Under the pieces are notes generated by a model. It did not search any database and was not told where the DNA came from. It saw only the letters and a program-made list of their open reading frames with translations. This document shows, piece after piece, positions 8,443-16,825 of a stretch of DNA of 64,000 nucleotides. Location: the NCBI GenBank assembly GCA_005223185.1, contig NJBN01000010.1, forward strand, positions 1 through 64,000. Direction: 5' to 3'. The translations under genes were made by a program, and so were the position numbers. The DNA is from a candidate division LCP-89 bacterium B3_LCP (GTDB taxonomy: Bacteria > Electryoneota > B3-LCP). Every line of letters starts with the position of its first letter. Within the stretch, counting starts at the first letter, position 1.

Positions 8443-10527
8443 TTGTCTGCAAACGCCATCCATAATGTCGCTCTGATAGGACATTCTGCATCCGGAAAAA
8501 CTTCCCTGGCGGAAGCGATGCTTTTCGCTATGGGCGCTGTTGACCGGATGGGTAAAATCGAGGAGGGTAACACCTCTTCTGATTACCAGAAAGAGGAGAT
8601 TGACCGCCAGATTTCAATCGCTGCTACTCCTCTATATGGGAATCATAACGGTCATAAAATTAATATAATAGATACACCCGGGTATACTGACTTTGTAACA
8701 GAAATACACGGGGCGCTACGTGTCGCTGATGCGGCAATAGTAGTGGTTGATGCTTTGACTGGCCCGGAAGTCGGCACTGAATTAACCTGGAAAACGGCTG
8801 AACAGCTTGGCGTTCCCAGGGCTCTTTTCATTAACAGACTGGACAAGGAACACGTTTCTTTCAATAAAACTCTGGAATCTTTGCAGGAGACATTCGGTGG
8901 CAGTGTGGTTCCCCTTCAGTTTGCTGTTAATGAAGGACCGGGCCTTGAACGTATCGTGGACGTCGTTTTAGGGAAGTCCATTCTATATCAGGGTGGCAAA
9001 GCAAAGGGCAAGCCTGAAGAGGTCCCTGTTGATTTGACCGATAAATTGGAAGAACTCAGGTCGAGTCTGGCTGAATCAGTTGCAGAAAATGATGAAGAGC
9101 TCCTGGATATCTACTGCGAAAATGGCGAATTGACTCCCGAACAGATGCAGGCGGGGCTTTTAAAGGGTTTCGTCAGTGGTGGTTTGTTTCCGGTCTTTTG
9201 TGGATCGTCAACTCTCCCCGCTGGTGTTGACCGTTTACTGGACATGATCGTGGAAATGTTCCCCAATGCATCCTCGTATCCTGAATTAAAGGGTTTTCAT
9301 CCGGACACGAACGAGGAGATGACGAGATCGTTCGATCACAAAACACCCACGGCGTTCATCTTTAAAACCGTCAGTGAACAACACTTAGGTGAACTTTCGT
9401 TCTTCAGGGTCCTTTCCGGTGAAGTAAAGGGCGGCAGTGATATCTACAATGCCACGCAGAAGAGGAATGAAAAGGTCGGACAGCTTTACACCATGAATGG
9501 GAAAAACCGCACTAACGCGGATAAGGTGGAAGCAGGTGATATTGGCGCGGTGGTTAAATTGAAGGACACCCACACCGGAGATACCTTGTGTGATTCGCGC
9601 GATTCCATTATAATACCTGCTGTTAAGATCCCCGATCCTGTCTATCGTGTTGCTGTGATTCCCAGAGCCAAAGGAGATGAGGAGAAACTTTCCATCGGAT
9701 TAAGTTCGCTTCACGAAGAAGACCCTTCTTTCTTCGCTTCTTTTGATCCGGAATTGAAACAGACGATAGTTGCTGGTCAGGGTGAGCTTCATTTGAACGT
9801 TGTCCTTTCCAGGCTTAAGGATAAGTTCGGAGTTGAAGTTGACACAGATACGCCGTGCATACCCTACCGGGAAAGCGTCCGCAAACCTGCTGAAGGTCAG
9901 GGCAAACATAAGAAACAGTCAGGTGGTCGCGGGCAATACGGCGACGTCTGGCTGCGGGTTGAGTCGCAGGAACGAGGTGGTGAAGATTCTCTGGAATTTG
10001 TGAACGCAATCGTGGGCGGCGTCGTTCCGAGTAAGTTCATTCCTGCGGTGGAAAAGGGCATCCGTGGCGCAATGGTGGATGGCGCTATCGCTGGTTACCC
10101 TGTTGTGGATATGAAAGTTACTCTCTATGATGGTACCCACCATGCAGTGGACTCGTCAGAAATGGCTTTTAAAATTGCAGCTTCCGTAGGGTTTAAGAAG
10201 GTCTTCAAGAACTGTGATCCCATCATCTTAGAACCGATTTATGACATTGAAGTAACCGTCCCGGAAGACTACATGGGTGACGTTATGGGAGACATATCCG
10301 GACGCCGCGGTAAAATTCAGGGTATGGATGCAGAAGGTAAATTCCAGATCATCCGGGCAAAAGTGCCTTTGGCAGAGTTGCATACGTATTCCATACAGCT
10401 TCGTTCCATGACTTCCGGCAGAGGTCTCTTCAGGATGAAGTTAAGCCACTATGATCCCGTGCCTCGCGAAATTCAAGAGAAATTGATCACTGATTACGAA
10501 ACCCGGCGAGAAGAGGGGACGTTGTAG
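8443..10527 (+). CDS. fusA: elongation factor G paralog (EF-G2 type)
   Basis: Start is a TTG 5 bases after a GGAGG site. 694 residues with the EF-G layout: GTPase domain with P-loop 'GHSASGKT' (13-20), 'DTPGYTDF' (77-84) and 'NRLD' (131-134), then domain II and domains III-V ('GRGQYGDVWLRVE', 'GDVMGDISGRRGKIQGMD', 'YSIQLRSMTSGRG'). The P-loop lacks the 'AHIDAGKTT' signature of canonical EF-G and the Asn-Lys-x-Asp motif reads NRLD; both are typical of the EF-G-like second paralogs. It binds GTP and probably the ribosome, but whether it translocates, recycles or acts under stress is not shown. A canonical fusA is expected elsewhere in the genome. Confidence 0.9.
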   Translation: MSANAIHNVALIGHSASGKTSLAEAMLFAMGAVDRMGKIEEGNTSSDYQKEEIDRQISIAATPLYGNHNGHKINIIDTPGYTDFVTEIHGALRVADAAIVVVDALTGPEVGTELTWKTAEQLGVPRALFINRLDKEHVSFNKTLESLQETFGGSVVPLQFAVNEGPGLERIVDVVLGKSILYQGGKAKGKPEEVPVDLTDKLEELRSSLAESVAENDEELLDIYCENGELTPEQMQAGLLKGFVSGGLFPVFCGSSTLPAGVDRLLDMIVEMFPNASSYPELKGFHPDTNEEMTRSFDHKTPTAFIFKTVSEQHLGELSFFRVLSGEVKGGSDIYNATQKRNEKVGQLYTMNGKNRTNADKVEAGDIGAVVKLKDTHTGDTLCDSRDSIIIPAVKIPDPVYRVAVIPRAKGDEEKLSIGLSSLHEEDPSFFASFDPELKQTIVAGQGELHLNVVLSRLKDKFGVEVDTDTPCIPYRESVRKPAEGQGKHKKQSGGRGQYGDVWLRVESQERGGEDSLEFVNAIVGGVVPSKFIPAVEKGIRGAMVDGAIAGYPVVDMKVTLYDGTHHAVDSSEMAFKIAASVGFKKVFKNCDPIILEPIYDIEVTVPEDYMGDVMGDISGRRGKIQGMDAEGKFQIIRAKVPLAELHTYSIQLRSMTSGRGLFRMKLSHYDPVPREIQEKLITDYETRREEGTL

Positions 10528-10620
10528 GTATTAGCTCCGAAATGGCGTATGCCTTAAATAAGCAATCCTCAATCTTTGGTATTTGTACTTAAATAAGTAA
10601 ATATCTTTAAACTACCCTCC

Positions 10621-11688
10621 ATGGATATTTGCTCTCAATGTATTCTACCCGGCGGACAAGCAGGTGTTGCTTTGGATGAAAAGGGCGTCTGCAACCACTG
10701 CAGAAACCATGAACCGGTAGCCATACAAGGTGAAGAAAAGCTAATCCGCATCTTGGAAGTGGTTCACAATAATGCAGTAAAATATGACTGCATTGTAAAT
10801 ATCAGCGGTGGACGAGACAGCGCCTATACACTGCTTGCGTTGGTGAGAGATTACCGAATGAAGGTTCTGGCAGTTAATTATGCCAACCCTTTCACCGATC
10901 CTCAGGCAACTAAAAATATTGCGAATATGGTCAGAATCCTGGATGTTGATTTTGTGCAATTTGAGTTAAAAAATAACATCCACGAAAGGATTCTAAGAAA
11001 TAACATTTTGGCATGGTTTAAGAATCCAACGCCTGCTTTAGTACCCGCTATCTGCATCGGCTGCAAGATTATCTGGCCCACAATACTGAAGATCGCTCGC
11101 AAGAATCGTATTAAGTGCATTGTCAATGGGGGTAACCCATACGAATATTCCACGTTCAAGAAAGTATTGTTGGGTGTGACCGATAATGCTAATTTAAAAT
11201 CTACCTATCTGAAGAATGTAAAAGGATTGGTGAAAGAAACACTTAAGAATGCTCATTACCTGAAGCCAAAATTCATTCTCACTACAATAAAAGGATATTT
11301 ATTTAGCAATCCTTATGCTCTAGGATCGAGGTTGATTAGCGGTAAATTAACTTTCCTCGATTTATTTCACTATATTCCTTGGAAGGAAGACGAAGTTCTG
11401 GAACGCATTCAAGAAGAACTCGGGTGGGATTATCCTCGCGATTTAGATTCGTCCTGGCGATTCGACTGCCGCATAGCTCATTTGAAGGATTACATGTACC
11501 TGAAAACTTTAGGAATCACGGAGAAGGATGATTTTTACGCGAAGATGATAAGAGAAGGGATGATCGAGAGGGATGAAGCGATACAACGTGTTTCCAAGGA
11601 GAATAAACTGCATCTGAACCTCATACATGATCTCTTCTCACAATTAAGCATTGATAGCATTAATCTTGAAAACGAACTTTACCAATGA
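10621..11688 (+). CDS. PP-loop N-acetyl sugar amidotransferase-like protein
   Basis: 355 residues. The N-terminal zinc-ribbon pattern has C4/C7 and C24/C27 ('CSQCILP', 'CNHC'), followed by the PP-loop ATP-pyrophosphatase motif 'SGGRDS' (62-67), where most relatives have SGGKDS. This matches the family that converts an acetamido group on a nucleotide-activated sugar to an acetamidino group (WbpG/PseA-like), used in LPS or flagellin glycans. Such enzymes usually work with HisH/HisF-like ammonia-delivering partners, absent here. The DNA is noticeably more A+T-rich than its neighbours, and no ribosome site precedes the ATG. The stop overlaps the next start (ATGA), indicating coupling with the HIT gene. 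Confidence 0.7.
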   Translation: MDICSQCILPGGQAGVALDEKGVCNHCRNHEPVAIQGEEKLIRILEVVHNNAVKYDCIVNISGGRDSAYTLLALVRDYRMKVLAVNYANPFTDPQATKNIANMVRILDVDFVQFELKNNIHERILRNNILAWFKNPTPALVPAICIGCKIIWPTILKIARKNRIKCIVNGGNPYEYSTFKKVLLGVTDNANLKSTYLKNVKGLVKETLKNAHYLKPKFILTTIKGYLFSNPYALGSRLISGKLTFLDLFHYIPWKEDEVLERIQEELGWDYPRDLDSSWRFDCRIAHLKDYMYLKTLGITEKDDFYAKMIREGMIERDEAIQRVSKENKLHLNLIHDLFSQLSIDSINLENELYQ

Positions 11689-12254
11689 CCGAAAAGGATA
11701 AATCCGAAAAGCCTCCATTCGAAGGCGATCAACGACAGACTTCTGGCCATATCATCCCAGGCCGCCTGTGGGCGCCCTGGCGTATGAAATATATCCAGGC
11801 TGCCGCAGCAGGTGAAGAACCCGATTGTTTCCTCTGCGAATATCAACAAATGGAGGACAACGAGAACAATCTGATTCTACACCGTGGGAAAACCTGCTTC
11901 GTGATCATGAACCTCTATCCTTATAACAATGGTCATTTGATGGTGGCGCCCTGCCGTCATATAGATAAATATTCTGAGTTGACTACCGAAGAGATCGCCG
12001 AAGCTGGTGAACTTACCAAGCTCTCTTTGCGGGCACTACATGAAACCATGCATCCACACGGCTATAACGTAGGCTGGAACCTGGGCAGAGTCGCCGGAGC
12101 TGGCGTCGAAGAACACATCCATCAACATATTGTTCCTCGCTGGGACGGCGACACCAACTTCATGCCGGTTATCGGAAACACCAAGGTAATCTCCGAAAGT
12201 TTGCACGAAGGGTATCGAAGACTCCGAAGTTCCTTCGCAAGGAAGAAAAAATAG
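11685..12254 (+). CDS. HIT-family nucleotide hydrolase/transferase
   Basis: 189 residues overlapping the previous gene by 4 bases. The HIT signature 'HIHQHIVPRW' (144-153; H144, H146, H148) supplies the nucleophilic histidine, and C48/C51 ('CFLC') resemble the zinc-binding pair of the Ap4A-phosphorylase/Fhit-like branch. 'NLYPYNNGHLMVAPCRHI' is the typical substrate-binding strand. Likely reaction: cleavage or phosphorolysis of dinucleoside polyphosphates or another AMP-linked substrate. The first ~25 residues are variable. It is followed at 12289 by a macrodomain gene, which hints at shared nucleotide-damage or ADP-ribose housekeeping; that link is inference. Confidence 0.85.
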   Translation: MTEKDKSEKPPFEGDQRQTSGHIIPGRLWAPWRMKYIQAAAAGEEPDCFLCEYQQMEDNENNLILHRGKTCFVIMNLYPYNNGHLMVAPCRHIDKYSELTTEEIAEAGELTKLSLRALHETMHPHGYNVGWNLGRVAGAGVEEHIHQHIVPRWDGDTNFMPVIGNTKVISESLHEGYRRLRSSFARKKK

Positions 12255-12288
12255 AATTCAGAATACAGAAGTAAGAAGTCACTTTTTC

Positions 12289-12786
12289 ATGATATCCATA
12301 GTAAAAGGCAACATCACTGAATCGGACTGCGTTGCCATCGTCAATGCGGCTAACAACGACCTGCAGCTCGGGTCTGGTGTTGCTGGCGCTATCCGCAGCA
12401 AGGGTGGACCTTCCATTCAGGAAGAGTGTGACCGCATTGGCTCCATTGAGGTGGGAGGAGCTGCTTTAACCAGTGGCGGAAACCTGAAGGCGAAGTACGT
12501 CATCCATGCAGCCAGCATGGGTTTCTCACATCCCACTACGGCGGAATCACTGCAATTGTCAACTCAGGCGTCGCTGTTTATCTGTGCGGCTAATAAAATC
12601 GAGAGCGTCGCTTTCCCTGCATTAGGAACGGGTGTATCAGGGTTTCCGGTCGATGAATGCGCCCGAATAATGCTGAATACGGTTAAGCAGCACTCACTTG
12701 ATAATGAGTATCCCCAAAAAGTGGAATTTGTGCTGTGGGATGATGAATCTTATAATACTTTCCTTAGAACTAACAAGCAGATATAA
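12289..12786 (+). CDS. macrodomain (ADP-ribose-binding) protein
   Basis: 165 residues, a stand-alone macrodomain. It shows 'IVKGNITESDCVAIVNAANN' (4-23), where the Asn residues bind the distal ribose, 'LGSGVAGAIRSKGG' (27-40), and 'VAFPALGTGVSGFP' (about residues 103-116), the phosphate-binding loop. Family members bind ADP-ribose or hydrolyse O-acetyl-ADP-ribose and ADP-ribosyl groups on proteins or nucleic acids. It starts 34 bases after the HIT gene, with no clear ribosome site. No ADP-ribosyltransferase or toxin lies beside it, so a detoxification role is unproven. Confidence 0.92.
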   Translation: MISIVKGNITESDCVAIVNAANNDLQLGSGVAGAIRSKGGPSIQEECDRIGSIEVGGAALTSGGNLKAKYVIHAASMGFSHPTTAESLQLSTQASLFICAANKIESVAFPALGTGVSGFPVDECARIMLNTVKQHSLDNEYPQKVEFVLWDDESYNTFLRTNKQI

Positions 12787-12802
12787 ATTCAGGAGATAAA
12801 TC

Positions 12803-13363
12803 GTGGACGCAGAGATCAAATGCATCACACCACCACTTACAGATGAGACCGTGGAATCGCTGAAAGCTGGCGACCGGGTCAGCATCACCGGCGTGATCTA
12901 TTCCGCCCGGGATGCCGCTCATAAGCGGCTGGTAGATTTAATCGCCGCGGGGGAAGAACTGCCCATTGACATCAAAGGACAGGTGATCTACTTCATGGGA
13001 CCGTCACCCGCCAAACCGGGACAGCCCATAGGTTCTGCCGGACCTACCACGTCTTACCGGATGGATGCTTACAGCCCTACTCTGCACGAACACGGCTTGA
13101 AGGGTGGCATCGGTAAGGGCGCTCGTGGACCTGAAGTGGTCGAAGCAATGAAGAAATATAAGGGCGTCTATTTCACTGCTACGGGGGGTGCTGCTGCCCT
13201 CATATCCAAATCAATTAAGAAAGCTGAGATCGTTGCCTACGAAGATTTAGGCGCGGAAGCTATCCGCCGCCTGGAAGTGGAGGATTTCCGCTGTATTGTA
13301 GCTCAGGACTGCCAGGGAGGCAACCTCTACGAAACCGGCGTCGCCGAATACCGGCGCGATTAA
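12803..13363 (+). CDS. class I fumarate hydratase, beta subunit
   Basis: Starts at a GTG with AGGAG 7 bases upstream. The 186 residues match the C-terminal (beta) half of the iron-sulfur class I fumarase: 'GDRVSITGVIYSARDAAHK', 'YFMGPSPAKPGQPIGSAGPT', 'KGGIGKG', 'YFTATGGAAALIS' and 'AYEDLGAEAIRRLEVEDF'. It would complete a fumarate-to-malate hydratase with an alpha subunit carrying the cluster cysteines. No alpha subunit lies next to it or elsewhere in the window, although the two genes are usually adjacent. A tartrate dehydratase beta subunit is the main alternative. A terminator-like hairpin follows at 13437-13476. Confidence 0.88.
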   Translation: MDAEIKCITPPLTDETVESLKAGDRVSITGVIYSARDAAHKRLVDLIAAGEELPIDIKGQVIYFMGPSPAKPGQPIGSAGPTTSYRMDAYSPTLHEHGLKGGIGKGARGPEVVEAMKKYKGVYFTATGGAAALISKSIKKAEIVAYEDLGAEAIRRLEVEDFRCIVAQDCQGGNLYETGVAEYRRD

Positions 13364-13383
13364 GTCCATTACTCTTTAGATAT

Positions 13384-14601
13384 ATGAAAGATCAGCCCAC
13401 GGCTGACAGTAACCCTGCCCCGAAACGGGGTCTCTTCCCGATACGGGGCGAGGCTCCCCCCGTATCGGGGCTTTTTGCAGGTGGAATTGTCCTGTTGGGT
13501 TTCGCTCTCTCTCTAACCTTGGTAGCTGTAGAAATCCTGACAGTATTCCTGGTCCTTCTTCTGCTCTTCCGCCTTTTTCATGGTCATAAGCCTCAAATCA
13601 CCCGATGGGATCTACCTTTCATCACTTTTATTCTCATTCGTCTCCTTTCAAGCATTTTTGGGGATCATGCGGAACTTGCAGCCAAAGGATTCTCCAATCT
13701 CTTTTTCGCGGCAGCATATTTCATCACAGCATGGAGTCTGCAGGAAAATCGCCATGTAGGCTGGCGAAATTTTATCAGAGCGCTGGTTATAGGTACCGCC
13801 ATCGCTTCGGTCGTGGGCTTGATTCAGGTATTGGGTGGTGAACACCGGGCGGTGGGACTTTACGGAGGGTACACCGTATTCGGCAGTCTGACTGGAGCAT
13901 CTCTCATATTGGGAATTTTCTTGAGTATCAACAATAACCTGTTCAAGAGGAAATTGATAGACATACCACTGTTAACCTTGTGCGCCACTGGTTTAGCTGC
14001 CAGTATATGCCGGGCTGAATGGATAGCAGCTATCCTAGTTCTGCTTCCCGCAGGGATCATGTTCCGTCCCAAAATCAGCGCCCTTGTCTTCGTATTCATA
14101 GCGGTGCTTTTCCTTGCCATCACGCCCTTGCGGGATAGGCTGTTCACCATGGCTGATCCGGTCTCCAATTTGAGTGGCAGGGAAGTACTCTGGCAACCCG
14201 CTCTGGAACTGATCACTGAAAAACCGGTACTGGGGCATGGTTTGAATTCCTTTCAGGCTATCTTCCCGGATGAACTGCGCCCATACATGACCGATCCCGG
14301 CGCGGGAGACTGGCATAACCTCTATTTGCAGGTAGCGGTGGAAAGCGGATTGTTGGGTTTGGTCGCATTCCTCTGGATGCTGGGAATCGGTTTGTACATC
14401 TGCCACAACCGCATACGATTAGCGAAAACGCCAGAAGAACGCGGTTTAGCCTGGGGATTGTTCGGAGCACTGGCTTTCTTTTGCATAGCCGGAGGTATGG
14501 GTGTGTTTTTGGTCAGAATACCGATCACCGTGCTGGTGTTTTTGGTGTTGGGGGGGATAACTAGTTCGCGCAATATCACAGGAGTGAAATCAACCTCATG
14601 A
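13384..14601 (+). CDS. O-antigen ligase/polymerase family membrane protein (copy 1)
   Basis: 405 residues with about ten hydrophobic segments and a large periplasmic loop containing 'HNLYLQVAVESGLLG', the H-x-E-x-G pattern of the Wzy/WaaL C-terminal region. It would join glycan repeat units to each other or to lipid A core in the periplasm. The start is uncertain: the ATG at 13384 has no ribosome site, and its first 37 codons run through two hairpins, one a perfect terminator shape (13437-13476). The in-frame TTG at 13495, after AGGTGG, is an alternative. The stop overlaps the next gene (ATGA). A second copy lies at 15266. Confidence 0.82.
   Translation: MKDQPTADSNPAPKRGLFPIRGEAPPVSGLFAGGIVLLGFALSLTLVAVEILTVFLVLLLLFRLFHGHKPQITRWDLPFITFILIRLLSSIFGDHAELAAKGFSNLFFAAAYFITAWSLQENRHVGWRNFIRALVIGTAIASVVGLIQVLGGEHRAVGLYGGYTVFGSLTGASLILGIFLSINNNLFKRKLIDIPLLTLCATGLAASICRAEWIAAILVLLPAGIMFRPKISALVFVFIAVLFLAITPLRDRLFTMADPVSNLSGREVLWQPALELITEKPVLGHGLNSFQAIFPDELRPYMTDPGAGDWHNLYLQVAVESGLLGLVAFLWMLGIGLYICHNRIRLAKTPEERGLAWGLFGALAFFCIAGGMGVFLVRIPITVLVFLVLGGITSSRNITGVKSTS
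13437..13476 (+). terminator. perfect 12-bp terminator hairpin inside the apparent gene start
   Basis: CCCGATACGGGG (13437-13448) pairs perfectly with CCCCGTATCGGG (13458-13469) around a 9-base loop, followed by GCTTTTT. A smaller hairpin CCCCG-AAA-CGGGG (13418-13430) precedes it. It has the full form of a rho-independent terminator for the fumarase gene, yet lies inside the first 31 codons of the longest reading of the ligase. Confidence 0.6.
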
Positions 14602-14969
14602 CCATCCTGACCCGCATAGGCATAATCGAGATCGCATTTTCTGCGGTGATCCTGCCGGTGCTGCTGTTTGAACCGGCGCAAAGGCTTTTCCCCCGGCTGC
14701 TAAAAGACCGCAAACAGCTCCTGCAGGCGCACCTGGATTACTTCTTCATGGGTATCCTGCTGATACTGGCAGGCACGGTACTGCAGCCGATACCGATCTG
14801 GATCACCATACCCATGATTATCGGCAGCTTAGGAAACCCGTCGGTGTTTCTGATAAATTCCATAAACCCTGAGCTTCCCCAGAATATGATGTACCGATTA
14901 TTCATATTAATCTCCTGCGGGTTGACGGCATTCGCCTGGGGTGCGATGGGGGTGAGGGCGGTGATGTGA
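14598..14969 (+). CDS. small four-helix membrane protein of unknown function
   Basis: 123 residues, starting inside the stop of the ligase gene (ATGA overlap), so the two are translated together. Hydrophobic stretches near residues 8-25, 48-63, 66-84 and 100-120 suggest four membrane helices. A conserved-looking amphipathic stretch 'FEPAQRLFPRLLKDRKQLLQ' lies between helices 1 and 2. I do not recognise the family. Its tight link to an O-antigen ligase, repeated at 16487 after the second ligase, suggests a partner in glycan export or ligation; this is inference. Confidence 0.75.
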   Translation: MTILTRIGIIEIAFSAVILPVLLFEPAQRLFPRLLKDRKQLLQAHLDYFFMGILLILAGTVLQPIPIWITIPMIIGSLGNPSVFLINSINPELPQNMMYRLFILISCGLTAFAWGAMGVRAVM

Positions 14970-15092
14970 TAAGGGAATGGTGGACTCAGTCCAATTGCCA
15001 TAGGATTGCTCCAAAGGAGTCACTACGGGAAAATCCTATGCCCGAATTTTGCGTAAATTGGCTGAAGCCAATGGTAATGTAAATAGCACATC

Positions 15093-15168
15093 AGTCTCTT
15101 CTTTCGAAGGAACCACTATGTGGAGAGACTTCGCACTAAAAAACTGAGCACCAGAATTTATTCTGGTG
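15093..15168. repeat. two-hairpin intergenic element, copy 1
   Basis: AGTCTCT (15093-15099) pairs with AGAGACT (15124-15130). Then, after an A-rich spacer and TGAG, CACCAGAAT (15149-15157) pairs with ATTCTGGTG (15160-15168). The same order of parts, with compensatory changes in the second stem, is found at 18129-18182. The rest of the 296-base gap 14970-15265 shows nothing recognisable. Confidence 0.6.
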
Positions 15169-15265
15169 AGGATAGTAGAATAGTCTAAACCGTAGATATA
15201 TGCAGTCAGCTTATTAAGAATTTAAGCGTCATTCACTCCAAGGTGAAAAAACCGAAGGAATAACT

Positions 15266-16474
15266 TTGCGTGAGAATATTAAAAACCTGGAAAGTTATCG
15301 AAAAATTTGGATAGGGTTATCCATAATCTATCCGGTCTCTCTCTTGTTATCAATTGGCGCCACAAAAATTCTCTTAATTCTCATTGCTTTCGGGTGGATA
15401 TTTTTTCATTCTAAAATTCCCACTTCGCATACCCGAATGTTGTTCTATCTAATCGCGCTATATTTAGCATGGACACTGATTGCAGTGGCATTCTCCCCAT
15501 TTTCCAGCAACTGGAATATTTGGTTTAGAGAGAGGGCTATTTTCCTTTCAATAATTCCAGGTCTGGTAGTGGGTTCAAATAACGACTGGCTGCGAAAATC
15601 TCTGCGTTACGTTTCTATCCTTCTTCTTCCGATTACCATCTATGCAGTTTATCAGTATTATTTTGGCTGGGATTTATTACGTGGTAGACAGTTATTGCCG
15701 CTATTTGACCGCTTCCTGGCAACAGGATTGCAGGATCTCCATCTTACTTTTGCAGGGATGCTTGGGGTAATAACTCCTGTTGTAGCAGCATTCAACTCTG
15801 CTTCTCTTCGCCGCGCAGGTTTTGTCTCGGCTTTCGGCGCCATTTCGGTGTTATCATCTATGGCGCGATCCATATTGCTAGGACTGCTCGTTTGTGGCGG
15901 GTTATTTCTGGTTTTCGGTTCGCGTAAGTTACGTATTACCGGCGCGATTTTAATTTTTGTATTGGTAATATTATCCAGCACATTGTTCAGTGCGTCCGGT
16001 GAGCGCTTAAAGCGCGGATTAAACATAGCCAAAGCCCCGACCGAACAGCAGGGTGATCCCACGCGTATTTACCTTTGGAAGAGCGCTATAAACATCCTCT
16101 CAAACCATCCTATTACAGGCATCGGAGATGATAATTGGGATATTGCCTTCTTAAAGTACCGGATTCCTTACGAATATTATAGCACTACGGCGCATGCGCA
16201 TAACGACTTCCTGCAGGCGATGGTGGATCACGGCATCATTGCCGGAGTAATTTTTATTTCCATGTGGATTTATATTATCTCGCGAACCATTAAATCTGTG
16301 CGGCATTCGAGGGGGTTAGATCGTAATTTGCGGTTAGGTATTCTGGCGGCATTTACGGTGATGCTAATTGGTGGAATGTTTCAGACCTATCAAACTGATG
16401 CGGAAAATGCGCTGTTGCTCTGGTTCTTTATTGGCGTTAGCATGCAACTTGCGGCAACGACTGAAAAAGGATAA
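15266..16474 (+). CDS. O-antigen ligase/polymerase family membrane protein (copy 2)
   Basis: 402 residues from a TTG preceded by GAAGGAA. About eleven hydrophobic segments and the loop motif 'HAHNDFLQAMVDHGIIAGV' mark a Wzy/WaaL-family periplasmic glycan ligase or polymerase. It differs widely from copy 1 in sequence, but each is followed by a version of the same small membrane protein gene. The module therefore probably arose by an old duplication or repeated acquisition. The copy here has lost an intact downstream partner (16487-16711). The donor glycan and acceptor are unknown. Confidence 0.85.
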   Translation: MRENIKNLESYRKIWIGLSIIYPVSLLLSIGATKILLILIAFGWIFFHSKIPTSHTRMLFYLIALYLAWTLIAVAFSPFSSNWNIWFRERAIFLSIIPGLVVGSNNDWLRKSLRYVSILLLPITIYAVYQYYFGWDLLRGRQLLPLFDRFLATGLQDLHLTFAGMLGVITPVVAAFNSASLRRAGFVSAFGAISVLSSMARSILLGLLVCGGLFLVFGSRKLRITGAILIFVLVILSSTLFSASGERLKRGLNIAKAPTEQQGDPTRIYLWKSAINILSNHPITGIGDDNWDIAFLKYRIPYEYYSTTAHAHNDFLQAMVDHGIIAGVIFISMWIYIISRTIKSVRHSRGLDRNLRLGILAAFTVMLIGGMFQTYQTDAENALLLWFFIGVSMQLAATTEKG

Positions 16475-16486
16475 CAAACTAGTCCT

Positions 16487-16711
16487 ATGACTCTTCTCAC
16501 CCGTCTCGGCATATTGGAAGTCGCATTTTCGGCGGTGATCCTGCCGGTGCTGCTGTTTGAACCGGCGCAGAGGCTTTTTCCCCGACTGCTGAAAGACCAC
16601 AAACAGCTCCTGCAGGTACACCTGGATTATTTCTTCATGGGTATCCTGCGGTTTGACGGCATTCGCCTGGGGTACGATGGGAGTGAGGGCGGTGATGTGA
16701 TGGTTTTCTGA
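16487..16711 (+). pseudogene. broken duplicate of the 14598 small membrane protein gene
   Basis: The first ~54 codons are nearly identical to 14598-14760 ('AFSAVILPVLLFEPAQRLFP'). At 16649 the sequence jumps directly to what is 14919 in the intact copy, so 158 bases are missing relative to it. Both edges of the missing piece carry TCCTGC (14755-14760 and 14913-14918; one copy at 16644-16649), as expected of a short-repeat deletion. 158 is not a multiple of three, so the tail is read out of frame ('RFDGIRLGYDGSEGGD') and membrane helices 2-4 are lost. DNA homology continues to about 16700. Confidence 0.85.
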
Positions 16712-16815
16712 ACCACTGAAAAATGCTGATTACACTGATGTCGCTGATTATTGCCACTTGTCTATCAGTGTTATCAGTCCGTCAGCCGACGGATCAGTGG
16801 AAATCAGCGGTTCAG
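16708..16815. repeat. imperfect inverted repeat (MITE- or REP-like)
   Basis: CTGAACCACTGA (16708-16719) is matched at the other end by ATCAGCGGTTCAG (16803-16815), with alternating TGATTACACTGAT / ATCAGTGTTATCAGT blocks inside. The whole ~108 bases could fold into a long imperfect hairpin. It separates the broken membrane-protein gene from the AT-rich genes downstream. Confidence 0.55.
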
Positions 16816-16825
16816 AATCTTTAAT

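Noticed and set aside
9700-10143. Minus-strand open frames inside the EF-G gene
   Set aside because: Antisense shadows without ribosome sites over strongly conserved coding sequence.
15093-15168. Known riboswitch or T-box
   Set aside because: The hairpins do not match any conserved core I know, and the downstream gene is an O-antigen ligase with no metabolite link.
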